NCBI RefSeq assembly: GCF_024519285.1
Contig: NZ_JAMZCY010000010.1
Span: 124,001 to 188,000 of the forward strand
Reading direction: 5' to 3'
Length of the DNA: 64,000 nucleotides
DNA from: Cohnella sp. WQ 127256
GTDB taxonomy: Bacteria; Bacillota; Bacilli; Paenibacillales; Paenibacillaceae
Shown here: in pieces, positions 51,638 to 59,833 of the stretch
Numbering within the stretch: position 1 is the first letter of the stretch
Layout of the letters: each line of letters opens with the position of its first letter
Made by a program: the position numbers and the translations under genes
The notes under the pieces: generated by a model
What the model was told of the DNA's origin: nothing
Databases searched by the model: none
Seen by the model: only the letters and a program-made list of their open reading frames with translations

Positions 51638-53179
51638 GTGACTACTAACCAGCATGAAATGATCGTCGTATTGGATTTCGGTGGCCAATACAACCAACTA
51701 ATTGCCCGTCGTATACGCGACTTGGGCGTGTACAGTGAACTTCTTCCTTTTAACACAACAGCAGACAAGCTACGTGAGCTCGCGCCAAAAGGGATTGTAT
51801 TTTCCGGCGGACCTGCAAGCGTGTATGCGGAGGGTGCTCCGACAATTGATCCTGCTATCTACGATTTAGGAATTCCAATTTTCGGTATTTGCTACGGTAT
51901 GCAGCTAATGACTCATCAGCAGGGCGGTAAAGTAGAGCCAGCGCATAAGCGTGAATACGGCAAATCGGATGTTGATTTCGTTGAAGGCTCCGCCCTTGTG
52001 AAAGGACTGGAAACTCGCCAAACGGTATGGATGAGCCATGGAGACCATGTGACTGAGCTGCCTACGGGATTCCGTGTTGATGCGAGCACCGAACATGCTC
52101 CGGTTGCGGCAATGAGCGATCCAGATCGCAAATTCTTTGCTGTTCAGTTCCATCCTGAAGTTCGTCACTCTGTCTATGGCAATGAAATGATCCGTAACTT
52201 CCTGTTCGGCGTTTGCGATTGCAAAGGCGATTGGACTATGGGATCCTTTATCGAAGATATGGTACAAGACATTCGTAACGAAGTGGGCGACAAGAAAGTA
52301 TTGTGCGCGCTGTCTGGTGGAGTGGATTCCTCAGTTGTTGCGATCCTGCTACACAAGGCGATTGGTCCTCAACTGACTTGCATGTTCATCGATCATGGCT
52401 TGTTGCGTAAGGACGAAGGCGAAAGCGTAATGGAAACATTCGTAGGTAAGTTCGATATGAATGTTGTCAAAATAGATGCTAGCGAGCGATTCCTAGGTAA
52501 CCTGAAGGGTGTCGAGGATCCGGAGCAAAAACGTAAAATTATCGGAACTGAGTTTATCCGTGTATTCGAGGAAGAGTCTGCGAAATTCGATGACTTCACG
52601 TTCTTGGCTCAAGGTACGCTGTACACTGATATCGTTGAGAGCGGAACAGCAACAGCACAAACCATTAAATCTCACCACAATGTCGGCGGCTTGCCGAAGG
52701 ATATGAAGTTTAAGCTGATCGAACCGCTTAAAACATTGTTCAAGGACGAAGTGCGTAAAGTTGGAGCAGAGTGCGGACTTCCTGAAGCCATCGTTATGCG
52801 TCAGCCGTTCCCAGGTCCAGGTCTTGCGATTCGTGTGCTAGGCGAAGTTACGGATGAGAAGCTTAAGATCGTTCGGGAGTCCGATGCGATTCTACGTGAT
52901 GAGATTGCAAAAGCAGGCCTAGATCGTGAGATCTGGCAGTACTTTACGGCTTTGCCTAACATGAAGAGTGTAGGCGTAATGGGCGATGGACGTACTTACT
53001 CGCACACCGTTGGAATTCGTGCAGTGACATCCATCGATGGAATGACTGCGGACTGGGCAAGAATTCCGTTCGACGTTCTCGAGAAAATTTCTAACCGTAT
53101 CGTCAACGAGGTGGAGAATGTTAACCGCATCGTGTATGACATTACTTCCAAGCCTCCTGCAACAATCGAGTGGGAGTAA
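51638..53179 (+). CDS. guaA: GMP synthase (glutamine-hydrolysing)
   Basis: Converts XMP to GMP in the last step of guanine nucleotide synthesis. The N-terminal class I glutaminase has the Cys in FGICYGMQLM and the His/Glu in QFHPEV. The ATP-pyrophosphatase domain has LSGGVDSSVVA, and the C-terminal dimerisation domain ends with RIVYDITSKPPATIEWE. GTG 51638 is chosen because it gives 513 residues, the length of the Bacillus protein, and follows an AGGAGG by 13 bases; the frame also opens at ATG 51587. A strong terminator follows. Confidence 0.95.
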   Translation: MTTNQHEMIVVLDFGGQYNQLIARRIRDLGVYSELLPFNTTADKLRELAPKGIVFSGGPASVYAEGAPTIDPAIYDLGIPIFGICYGMQLMTHQQGGKVEPAHKREYGKSDVDFVEGSALVKGLETRQTVWMSHGDHVTELPTGFRVDASTEHAPVAAMSDPDRKFFAVQFHPEVRHSVYGNEMIRNFLFGVCDCKGDWTMGSFIEDMVQDIRNEVGDKKVLCALSGGVDSSVVAILLHKAIGPQLTCMFIDHGLLRKDEGESVMETFVGKFDMNVVKIDASERFLGNLKGVEDPEQKRKIIGTEFIRVFEEESAKFDDFTFLAQGTLYTDIVESGTATAQTIKSHHNVGGLPKDMKFKLIEPLKTLFKDEVRKVGAECGLPEAIVMRQPFPGPGLAIRVLGEVTDEKLKIVRESDAILRDEIAKAGLDREIWQYFTALPNMKSVGVMGDGRTYSHTVGIRAVTSIDGMTADWARIPFDVLEKISNRIVNEVENVNRIVYDITSKPPATIEWE

Positions 53180-53209
53180 GGCGCTAAGCTTAACTCAATA
53201 AGCTCGTGC

Positions 53210-53246
53210 AAAAGCCTGTCGAGGATATTCTCGACAGGCTTTTTTT
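53210..53246 (+). terminator. Terminator after guaA
   Basis: Perfect 13-bp stem AAAGCCTGTCGAG (53210-53222) / CTCGACAGGCTTT (53229-53241) followed by TTTT. Confidence 0.92.
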
Positions 53247-53405
53247 GTGCATGATTGTGAGTGGAATGCTAGTTGAAGGCTGAGCATATAGATCATCAGA
53301 GGAATATGCCAATTTTTGCAAAGTATCTCTGGTTATTAATGCCTATATCCGATTTGTTTTCGCTTACAATGGGAATGAAACGCTCTCATCTAATGAAATG
53401 AAGTA

Positions 53406-53450
53406 AATCACGAACGATTTTTTGAAATAAAGGGGTATAATATTCGTAAA
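53406..53450. promoter_or_regulatory. PurBox-like pair upstream of the purine permease gene
   Basis: An inverted pair CGAAC (53411-53415) and ATTCG (53442-53446), 26 bases apart, with AT-rich flanks as in PurR boxes. It is followed 10 bases later by the promoter. The same arrangement occurs before purE. Confidence 0.5.
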
Positions 53451-53456
53451 TAACCG

Positions 53457-53485
53457 TTGACAGACAAGGTCTTACGTCCTAGAAT
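53457..53485 (+). promoter_or_regulatory. Promoter of the purine permease gene
   Basis: Perfect -35 TTGACA (53457-53462), 17-base spacer, -10 TAGAAT (53480-53485). The start point should fall near 53492, just before the riboswitch. Confidence 0.72.
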
Positions 53486-53511
53486 ATGGATTGGACAAAC
53501 AACTGAATAAT

Positions 53512-53583
53512 CTTTTCGTATAATCCTGGGAATGGGCCCGGGAGTCTCTACGAGGTCACCGCAAATGATCTGTCTACGGAAAG
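53512..53583 (+). ncRNA. Purine riboswitch aptamer (variant)
   Basis: P1 is 53512-53520 with 53575-53583, P2 is CCTGGG/CCCGGG (53525-53530 and 53537-53542), and P3 is 53551-53557 with 53567-53572. Core elements GTATAAT, TCTCTAC and CCGCAAAT match the family. C at 53574 is the specificity residue for guanine or hypoxanthine. Two oddities: the J3/1 base before it is T rather than the usual A, and P3 has a bulged G (53552). Confidence 0.85.
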
Positions 53584-53644
53584 GGAAGTCATCCTATGGG
53601 GGATATGTAGGTCTCCATCTGTATGAATTTTCCCGGTTGTGCGG

Positions 53645-53678
53645 AACCTAGGGGTGTTATCTTCTGGGTTTTTTGTAT
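53645..53678 (+). terminator. Riboswitch-controlled terminator of the purine permease leader
   Basis: Stem AACCTAGGGG (53645-53654) / CTTCTGGGTT (53661-53670), all ten pairs formed if G-T pairs are counted, then TTTT. The likely attenuator of the aptamer upstream. Confidence 0.72.
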
Positions 53679-53735
53679 GTTTTGGCTTAGTTTTTCCACA
53701 TTCATTTCAAATCTGAAGGGAGAGTTTATTGAGAC

Positions 53736-55082
53736 ATGGAAAGTTTCTTTAAGCTAAAAGAACTGGGAACGAACGTACGCACAGAGATCATGGCGGGAAT
53801 CACGACCTTCATGACGATGGCCTACATTCTTGTCGTTAACCCAGGCATTTTATCAGGAGCGGGTTTGAGCTTTACATCCGTATTCCTAGCAACAGGACTT
53901 GCAGCAGGTATTTTCACGATTGCGATGGGGGTTTTCGTTAACTTTCCAGTTGCACTCGCTCCGGGGATGGGGCTTAACGCCTTTTTCGCCACAACGATCG
54001 TAACATCGAAGGCGACAGGACATGAGATTACGCCGGAGATGGGACTTGCAGCCGTATTTATTTCAGGTATTATCTTCTTTATTCTTACGGTTACCAAAAT
54101 TCGACAAATGCTTATCGTCGCCATTCCTGATGGGTTGAAGCATGCAATTACAGTTGGTATCGGATTTTTCATCGCGATTGTTGGGATGAAGAACACTGGA
54201 CTGATGCATATCATCACCTTCGAAGATGGTGGCACATTGTTAACAATGGGTTCACTGAAAGAACCTACAGTTTGGCTAACCATTGTCGGTATCGGTATTA
54301 TTGGTGCTTTCATGGTATTGCGGATTAAAGGAGCTATCCTTCTAGGGATGGTGCTTATTACTTTGATCGGTGCTCTTCCGGGAGTTGACTTGGTTGATTT
54401 CGGAACGTTGAACAATGCATCATGGGCTCCTAGCTTTGGTGAGTTGAACTTCTGGCATATGGATTTTGCTGATCTTCTCTCCACTGGGCTGTTGACTGCG
54501 ATTGCAACATTCACGTTCGTTGAGTTATTTGATACATTTGGTACTCTAGTGGGTACTGCCAACCGTGCTGGCTTCTTCAAGAATAAAGAAGAAGGCACGA
54601 AAAAAGTCGGTAAAGCAATGTTTGTTGATGCAGTAGCTGTCAGCGGCGGAGCAATGCTGGGTACGAGCACAGTAACAGCTTACGTAGAAAGCTCTGCAGG
54701 GATTGCTGAGGGTGGTCGTTCTGGATTAACATCCGTTACGACAGGCGTAATGTTCTTGCTAGCCCTGTTTTTACTGCCAATTGCTTTGCTTATTCCTTCT
54801 CCAGCAACAAGCGCAGCACTTATAATCGTTGGTGTGCTCATGGTACAGTCTGTCAAAGATATTGACTTTACTGACCTTGTCATCGGAATCCCAGCGTTCT
54901 TAACAATTGCGGCTATGGCGTTTACTTATAACATTGCTAATGGTATTTCCTTCGGTATCGTCACCTACGTATTGTTAGCTTTCGTAGCTGGCTTTAAGGG
55001 AGAAAAGAAACACCAGATTCACTGGCTGATGTGGATTCTATTCTTCATCGTCATCGCACGTTATATATTTGTAGTAGAGTAA
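53736..55082 (+). CDS. pbuG: Purine permease (NCS2/AzgA family, PbuG/PbuO-like)
   Basis: A 448-residue permease with about 12-13 transmembrane segments that takes up hypoxanthine and guanine. Family marks are ELGTNVRTEIMAGITTFMTM with AYILVVNPGIL, LAPGMGLNAFFATTIV, TFVELFDTFGTLVGTANRAG and MLGTSTVTAYVESSAGIAEGG. Its leader carries a purine riboswitch and a terminator, so expression should fall when guanine or hypoxanthine is plentiful. PbuG and PbuO cannot be separated by eye. A terminator follows. Confidence 0.92.
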   Translation: MESFFKLKELGTNVRTEIMAGITTFMTMAYILVVNPGILSGAGLSFTSVFLATGLAAGIFTIAMGVFVNFPVALAPGMGLNAFFATTIVTSKATGHEITPEMGLAAVFISGIIFFILTVTKIRQMLIVAIPDGLKHAITVGIGFFIAIVGMKNTGLMHIITFEDGGTLLTMGSLKEPTVWLTIVGIGIIGAFMVLRIKGAILLGMVLITLIGALPGVDLVDFGTLNNASWAPSFGELNFWHMDFADLLSTGLLTAIATFTFVELFDTFGTLVGTANRAGFFKNKEEGTKKVGKAMFVDAVAVSGGAMLGTSTVTAYVESSAGIAEGGRSGLTSVTTGVMFLLALFLLPIALLIPSPATSAALIIVGVLMVQSVKDIDFTDLVIGIPAFLTIAAMAFTYNIANGISFGIVTYVLLAFVAGFKGEKKHQIHWLMWILFFIVIARYIFVVE

Positions 55083-55129
55083 GTTACTACCTTCGAGTTT
55101 ATGAATCGAAAGATTCATGGCATAAATCA

Positions 55130-55175
55130 ACCCCGCTTCACTTCCGAATTGACGGAGGTGGGGCGGGGTTTTAAA
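55130..55175 (+). terminator. Terminator after the purine permease gene
   Basis: Stem AACCCCGC (55130-55137) / GCGGGGTT (55164-55171), with a second inner helix TTCCG/CGGAG, then TTAAA. Confidence 0.82.
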
Positions 55176-55261
55176 TGAGTTTAAGCATCGTTTTTTTGAA
55201 AAAAAGGTTCGCGGATAATTAGGGATAAAGCCACATTTTCCGTTCTTTATTCCATTCGAGC

Positions 55262-55308
55262 TAAATCCGAACGTTATTATTAAAAATACTGAAAAGTGTT
55301 CGCCTTTG
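55262..55308. promoter_or_regulatory. PurBox-like pair upstream of purE
   Basis: An inverted pair TAAATCCGAACGTT (55262-55275) and AGTGTTCGCCTTT (55296-55308), the CGAAC and GTTCG cores 25 bases apart. This matches the PurR box layout of the Bacillus pur operon, just upstream of the -35. Confidence 0.68.
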
Positions 55309-55309
55309 T

Positions 55310-55338
55310 TTGACATCGGTGGACGTCTGGGGTAAAAT
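55310..55338 (+). promoter_or_regulatory. Promoter of the pur operon
   Basis: Perfect -35 TTGACA (55310-55315), 17-base spacer, -10 TAAAAT (55333-55338). Start point near 55345. The leader of about 300 bases has the riboswitch and terminators. Confidence 0.78.
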
Positions 55339-55387
55339 TAAAGGCGTTAATTGAACATATTCTTGCCTTCACAGGTGAGTTATCATG

Positions 55388-55451
55388 CGCGTATAAGTCG
55401 GGAATCGGCCCGAACGTCTCTACCCGGAAACCCTAATTTCCGGACTACGTG
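55388..55451 (+). ncRNA. Purine riboswitch aptamer upstream of purE
   Basis: P1 CGCGTA/TACGTG (55388-55393 and 55446-55451), P2 TCGGG/CCCGA (55398-55402, 55409-55413), P3 CCGGAA/TTCCGG (55424-55429, 55438-55443). The core TATAA, GTCTCTAC and GGACTACG fits the family, with A at 55444 and C at 55445, so it should bind guanine or hypoxanthine. Confidence 0.92.
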
Positions 55452-55474
55452 GCAATCGTCAACGACATCTATAT

Positions 55475-55504
55475 AAAGCGCGAACCGTCACAGGTTCGGG
55501 CTTT
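55475..55504 (+). terminator. Leader hairpin after the purE riboswitch
   Basis: AAAGC-G-CGAACC (55475-55486) / GGTTCG-G-GCTTT (55493-55504) with a G-G mismatch, followed by a weak CTCTTGT tail. Could be an antiterminator partner or a weak terminator. Confidence 0.6.
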
Positions 55505-55552
55505 CTCTTGTCACTGTTGCGAGTTGCTTGTAGAAAGTAGTGGACATAAGGT

Positions 55553-55601
55553 CGATTGGGGAATACTGACGGTATTCCCATCGATCTTTTTTTGTTTTTT
55601 A
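55553..55601 (+). terminator. Terminator before purE, probable riboswitch expression platform
   Basis: Stem CGAT-(bulge)-GGGAATAC (55553-55566) / GTATTCCCATCG (55572-55583), followed by a T-run at 55587-55593 and 55595-55600. It is strong and lies just before the purE ribosome binding site, so ligand binding probably enforces it. Confidence 0.82.
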
Positions 55602-55642
55602 GGAGTGGAAACTAAAGTTCGCAACTAAGGAAGGGTGGAATC

Positions 55643-56131
55643 ATGTCGTCACTTGTCGGCGTCATTATGGGAAGTACGTCAGATTGGGAAACGATGAAGA
55701 AAGCGTGCGAGGTGTTGGAGGAGCTTAACATCCCGTATGAGAAAAAAGTCGTCTCCGCGCATCGGACGCCGGATTTGATGTTTGAATATGCGGAATCTGC
55801 TGTTTCACGCGGATTGAAAGTGATCATAGCTGGCGCTGGCGGCGCTGCCCATCTACCGGGCATGGTCGCAGCCAAAACTGTTCTGCCCGTTATCGGAGTG
55901 CCTGTTCAGTCAAAGGCCTTGAACGGGCTAGATTCGTTGCTATCGATCGTGCAAATGCCGGGTGGAATTCCCGTTGCCACAGTTGCTATCGGAACTGCGG
56001 GAGCAACGAATGCAGGACTACTTGCTGCGCAAATGATCGGTTCGTTCGATCCTGAGGTGCAAGCTCGGGTTGCTGCACGTCGTGAGCGGATTACGCAGGA
56101 CGTTCTAGATAATGGAGAACTGCCATCATGA
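55643..56131 (+). CDS. purE: N5-carboxyaminoimidazole ribonucleotide mutase
   Basis: PurE shifts the carboxyl group of N5-CAIR to form CAIR in purine synthesis. The 162-residue protein has VIMGSTSDWETMKKA with the substrate-binding loop, VSAHRTPD with the catalytic His, and the GVPVQSKALNGLDSLLSIVQMP stretch in the second half. It is the first gene of an eight-gene cluster in the classical Bacillus order. AGGAAGGG precedes the ATG. It overlaps purK by four bases. Confidence 0.97.
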   Translation: MSSLVGVIMGSTSDWETMKKACEVLEELNIPYEKKVVSAHRTPDLMFEYAESAVSRGLKVIIAGAGGAAHLPGMVAAKTVLPVIGVPVQSKALNGLDSLLSIVQMPGGIPVATVAIGTAGATNAGLLAAQMIGSFDPEVQARVAARRERITQDVLDNGELPS

Positions 56132-57288
56132 GCGGTGAAACACGGACGATCCTTCCGGGCGCAACGATTGGCGTACTAGGCGGTGGGCAATTAGGTCGTA
56201 TGTTAGCTCATGCTGGAAACCGCTTAGGCTATCGATTCGTCACCCTTGATCCGACTCCTGACTCTCCTTGTGGACAGACTGCTGCTCAAATAGTAGCTTC
56301 TTATGATAATCAAGAAGCGGCAAGAGAGCTTGCAAGTCGCTCAGACGTCATCACTTATGAGTTTGAGAATGTAGATGCCGAAGTAGCGGCTATGCTAGCG
56401 ACAGAATCATACGTGCCACAAGGTAGTACACTGCTGTACACGACGCAACATCGGCTACGCGAGAAACGTGCAGTGGAAGCAGCTGGAGTGCGAGTTGCTC
56501 CTTATGCGGAAATCGTAAGCTTGGAAAGCCTCCGCGAGGCGGCAGCATCGTTAGGATTACCGGCCGTGCTAAAGACGGCAACCGGTGGTTATGATGGTAA
56601 GGGACAATGGGTATTACGTAAGGACGATGAGTTGGAGCAGGCTTGGAATGAAGCTAGTCAGGCGGGTACACAGCTCGTACTGGAGAAATTCATTGTTTTC
56701 GAGAAGGAAATATCCGTGATTGCGGCTCGAAGCCCATCTGGAGAAGTGAGAACCTTCGCTCCAGCAGAAAATATTCATATTCATAATATATTGCACTTAT
56801 CTATCGTTCCCGCACGTATAGCAGATTCCGTACGATCCGAAGCGGAGAAGCTGGCGGTATCGATTGCTGAGACTCTTGGTGTCGTAGGGCTGATTGCCGT
56901 TGAGCTGTTTCTAACCGCTGATGGTCAATTGTACGTTAACGAGCTTGCGCCAAGACCGCACAATTCAGGTCATTATACGATGGAGGCTTGCCGCACATCG
57001 CAGTTCGAGCAGCATGTTCGTGCGATCTGTAACTTACCTCTTGGTGATCCGGGGCTTCTGACGCCTGTTGTCATGGCCAACATTCTTGGCGAGCATATGG
57101 AGCCGTTATTGGCTTGGATGGCTGGCAAGGATGAGGTCGCAGAGAAGCTAGGAGTAGAGGTTAAGGTTCATCTGTATGGTAAAGCGGAAGCAAAACATAA
57201 ACGTAAAATGGGACACCTCAACGTGCTAGCCCCGAACGTGGACGCTGCATTAGAATGGATATCCCAATCGAATATATGGAGGGTTTAA
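56128..57288 (+). CDS. purK: N5-carboxyaminoimidazole ribonucleotide synthase
   Basis: PurK carboxylates aminoimidazole ribonucleotide with ATP and bicarbonate. The 386-residue ATP-grasp enzyme begins with IGVLGGGQLGRMLAHAGNRLG, has the ATP loop VLKTATGGYDGKGQWVLR and the metal/substrate region YVNELAPRPHNSGHYTMEAC. It overlaps purE by four bases and ends seven bases before purB, so translation of the cluster is tightly coupled. Confidence 0.96.
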   Translation: MSGETRTILPGATIGVLGGGQLGRMLAHAGNRLGYRFVTLDPTPDSPCGQTAAQIVASYDNQEAARELASRSDVITYEFENVDAEVAAMLATESYVPQGSTLLYTTQHRLREKRAVEAAGVRVAPYAEIVSLESLREAAASLGLPAVLKTATGGYDGKGQWVLRKDDELEQAWNEASQAGTQLVLEKFIVFEKEISVIAARSPSGEVRTFAPAENIHIHNILHLSIVPARIADSVRSEAEKLAVSIAETLGVVGLIAVELFLTADGQLYVNELAPRPHNSGHYTMEACRTSQFEQHVRAICNLPLGDPGLLTPVVMANILGEHMEPLLAWMAGKDEVAEKLGVEVKVHLYGKAEAKHKRKMGHLNVLAPNVDAALEWISQSNIWRV

Positions 57289-57294
57289 CTACTC

Positions 57295-58590
57295 ATGTTA
57301 GAACGCTATAGTCGTCCCGAGATGCGGGCCATTTGGACAGAAGAGAACAAATTCAAAGCTTGGTTAGAAGTTGAACTATGTGCTTGTGAAGCATGGGCAG
57401 AGCTAGGTCACATTCCTCATGAAGACACGGTAGAGCTCCGCAAAAACGCGAAGTTCGACATCGACCGCATTAACGAAATCGAGCTAGAAACACGTCATGA
57501 TGTTATCGCCTTTACTCGTGCAGTTTCCGAAAGCTTGGGCGCTGAGCGCAAGTGGGTGCATTATGGGCTGACTTCGACGGATGTCGTAGATACGGCAATG
57601 GGTTATCTGTTGCTGCAAGCTAACGATATATTGAAGAAGGACATCGAGAACTTCATCGCAATTCTTCGCGATCAAGCGATTAAGTACAAAGATACTCCAA
57701 TGATGGGACGTACGCATGGCGTTCATGCTGAGCCAACGACTTTCGGATTGAAGCTGGCTTTGTGGCATGAAGAAATGAAACGTAACCTGGAGCGTTTCTT
57801 GCGTGCAGCGGATGGCGTTCAATTCGGTAAAATGTCTGGAGCAGTAGGTACTTACGCGAATATCGATCCTGCTGTAGAACAGTTTGTATGCAACAAGCTT
57901 GGAATTACGGCTGCCCCAATTTCCACACAAACGTTGCAGCGTGACCGTCATGCCGAGTATATGGCGACATTAGCACTAATCGCGACTTCAATCGACAAGT
58001 TCGCGACGGAAATTCGCGGCTTACAGAAGAGTGAATTCCGTGAAGTGGAAGAGCCGTTCGGTAAAGGTCAGAAGGGTTCATCGGCGATGCCGCATAAGCG
58101 CAACCCAATCGGCTGTGAGAACATGAGTGGCTTGTCCCGCGTGATTCGCGGACATATGCTAACTGCATATGAGAATGTCCCGCTTTGGCATGAACGCGAC
58201 ATCTCGCACTCCTCTGCGGAAAGAATTATTTTGCCGGATGCGACGATGCTCCTTAACTATATGCTTAATCGTTTCGGTAACATTGTGAAGAACTTGACGG
58301 TGTTCCCAGAAAACATGAAGCGTAACATGTCCCGTACTTACAATGTACCTTTCTCCGGTCGCGTGATGACGAAGCTGATCGACAAAGGCTTCAGCCGCGA
58401 GCAAGCTTATGATGCTGTTCAACCTCGTGCGATGCAGGCGTGGGAAGAGCAACGTGATTTCCGTGATATCGTTCAGTCGACGGAAGAGTTCACTGCTGTG
58501 TTATCTGCTGAAGAAATCGCTGATTGCTTCGATCCAACTTGGCATCTGAAGCATGTGAGCACGATTTTTGATCGATTGGGTTTGAAATAA
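57295..58590 (+). CDS. purB: Adenylosuccinate lyase
   Basis: Cleaves SAICAR to AICAR and adenylosuccinate to AMP, both with release of fumarate. The 431-residue protein begins LERYSRPEMRAIW, and has the active-site stretch HYGLTSTDVVDTA, GRTHGVHAEPTTFG, and the signature GSSAMPHKRNPIGCEN. GGAGGG is 11 bases ahead of the ATG. It is fully inside the cluster, between purK and purC. Confidence 0.97.
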   Translation: MLERYSRPEMRAIWTEENKFKAWLEVELCACEAWAELGHIPHEDTVELRKNAKFDIDRINEIELETRHDVIAFTRAVSESLGAERKWVHYGLTSTDVVDTAMGYLLLQANDILKKDIENFIAILRDQAIKYKDTPMMGRTHGVHAEPTTFGLKLALWHEEMKRNLERFLRAADGVQFGKMSGAVGTYANIDPAVEQFVCNKLGITAAPISTQTLQRDRHAEYMATLALIATSIDKFATEIRGLQKSEFREVEEPFGKGQKGSSAMPHKRNPIGCENMSGLSRVIRGHMLTAYENVPLWHERDISHSSAERIILPDATMLLNYMLNRFGNIVKNLTVFPENMKRNMSRTYNVPFSGRVMTKLIDKGFSREQAYDAVQPRAMQAWEEQRDFRDIVQSTEEFTAVLSAEEIADCFDPTWHLKHVSTIFDRLGLK

Positions 58591-58627
58591 GAGAGATAAG
58601 CGCACTGCCGCTAGGAGGTTTGATGAC

Positions 58628-59509
58628 ATGACTACCCAAGCTTTGGCTACGGCCGAAGGGCTCGTAAATGCTCCCCTTATTCACAAGGGGAAGGTTCGAG
58701 AGCTGTACGATCTCGGAGAACATTTGTTGATTGTCGTCACGGATCGGATTTCCGCATTTGATTATGTGCTTGACCCACCGGTTCCGGGTAAAGGTAGCGT
58801 ATTGAATGGCTTGAGTGCTTATTGGTTCGAGCAAACCGCTGCGATCCAGCCCAACCACGTTGTACACACAGATGTAGCGCTTTTAGGTGATATTGTGTCT
58901 GAGCCGGACAAGCTTGCTGGTCGCATCATGGTGAGCCGCAAAGCAAAACGGATCGACATCGAATGCGTTGTACGTGGATATATCACGGGAGGCGGATGGC
59001 GGCAATATCAAGGTAATGGTCAAGTTAATGGCATTGCATTGCCGGAAGGCTTGCATAAGAACTCGAAGCTTGAGCAACCGATCTTCACTCCTGCGGGCAA
59101 AAATGACGTAGGACACGACGAGGACATTCCTTTCGAGGAGATGGCGCGACGTGTCGGTGTTGAGCTAGCTGAGCAGCTGCGCGATCGTAGCTTGAAGCTA
59201 TACGAGTTCGGTCGAGATTACTGCGCGAAACGCGGAATCATCCTAGCGGATTGTAAGTTTGAATTCGGACTTATCGGCAACGATATTATATTGATTGATG
59301 AATTGTTCACTCCAGATTCCTCACGCTTTTGGGCGGAGGAAAATTATAAGCTCGACGTTGAGATCGACAGTATGGATAAGGAGCCGGTACGTGCATACTT
59401 AGCGGCTTCGGATTGGGATAAGAACAGTCCTCCACCCTCATTGCCAGCTGCAGTGGTCGAAACGACTACCGCTCGCTATCAGGATATTGCTCGCAGATTG
59501 ACGGAATAG
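58628..59509 (+). CDS. purC: Phosphoribosylaminoimidazole-succinocarboxamide synthase
   Basis: Joins CAIR to aspartate to give SAICAR using ATP. The 293-residue length and C-terminal shape fit the long PurC type found in yeast and some Firmicutes; B. subtilis PurC is about 240 residues. Family motifs are HKGKVRELYDLGEHLLIVVT, DRISAFDYVLD, LIDELFTPDSSRFW, and a DKNSPPPSLPA tail. AGGAGG lies eight bases before the ATG. The 37-base gap to purB and 74-base gap to purS contain no terminator. Confidence 0.96.
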   Translation: MTTQALATAEGLVNAPLIHKGKVRELYDLGEHLLIVVTDRISAFDYVLDPPVPGKGSVLNGLSAYWFEQTAAIQPNHVVHTDVALLGDIVSEPDKLAGRIMVSRKAKRIDIECVVRGYITGGGWRQYQGNGQVNGIALPEGLHKNSKLEQPIFTPAGKNDVGHDEDIPFEEMARRVGVELAEQLRDRSLKLYEFGRDYCAKRGIILADCKFEFGLIGNDIILIDELFTPDSSRFWAEENYKLDVEIDSMDKEPVRAYLAASDWDKNSPPPSLPAAVVETTTARYQDIARRLTE

Positions 59510-59583
59510 CGCACACAGTATCAAGTTAATGTTCAACTTAAACAACCTAAACTAATCCATTACCCATATCAGGAGGAACTCTC

Positions 59584-59826
59584 ATGAAAGCAAAGGTTTA
59601 CGTGACGATTAAGCAGAACGTGCTCGACCCGCAAGGAAATGCGGTGCAAGGTGCGCTCCATACACTTGGATTTAACGAAGTCAGCAAAGTGAGAATTGGA
59701 AAGTACCTGGAAGTGGATCTCGATACGAATGACCGTGCACAAGCAGAGGAACAACTCAAAGTAATGTGCGAGAAGCTTCTGGCGAACACAGTTGTCGAAG
59801 ACTATCGTTTCGAATTGGAGGGCTGA
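59584..59826 (+). CDS. purS: Phosphoribosylformylglycinamidine synthase subunit PurS
   Basis: An 80-residue bridging subunit of the PurSQL FGAM synthase, which passes ammonia between PurQ and PurL. It has the family shape KVYVTIKQNVLDPQGNAVQGA and LHTLGFNEVSKVRIGKYLEV. AGGAGG precedes the ATG. purQ starts seven bases after its stop. Confidence 0.96.
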   Translation: MKAKVYVTIKQNVLDPQGNAVQGALHTLGFNEVSKVRIGKYLEVDLDTNDRAQAEEQLKVMCEKLLANTVVEDYRFELEG

Positions 59827-59833
59827 GCCACTC

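Noticed and set aside
53822..54670. 282-residue open frame antisense to the purine permease gene
   Set aside because: Low-complexity shadow of a hydrophobic membrane-protein gene; the plus-strand frame has clear family motifs.
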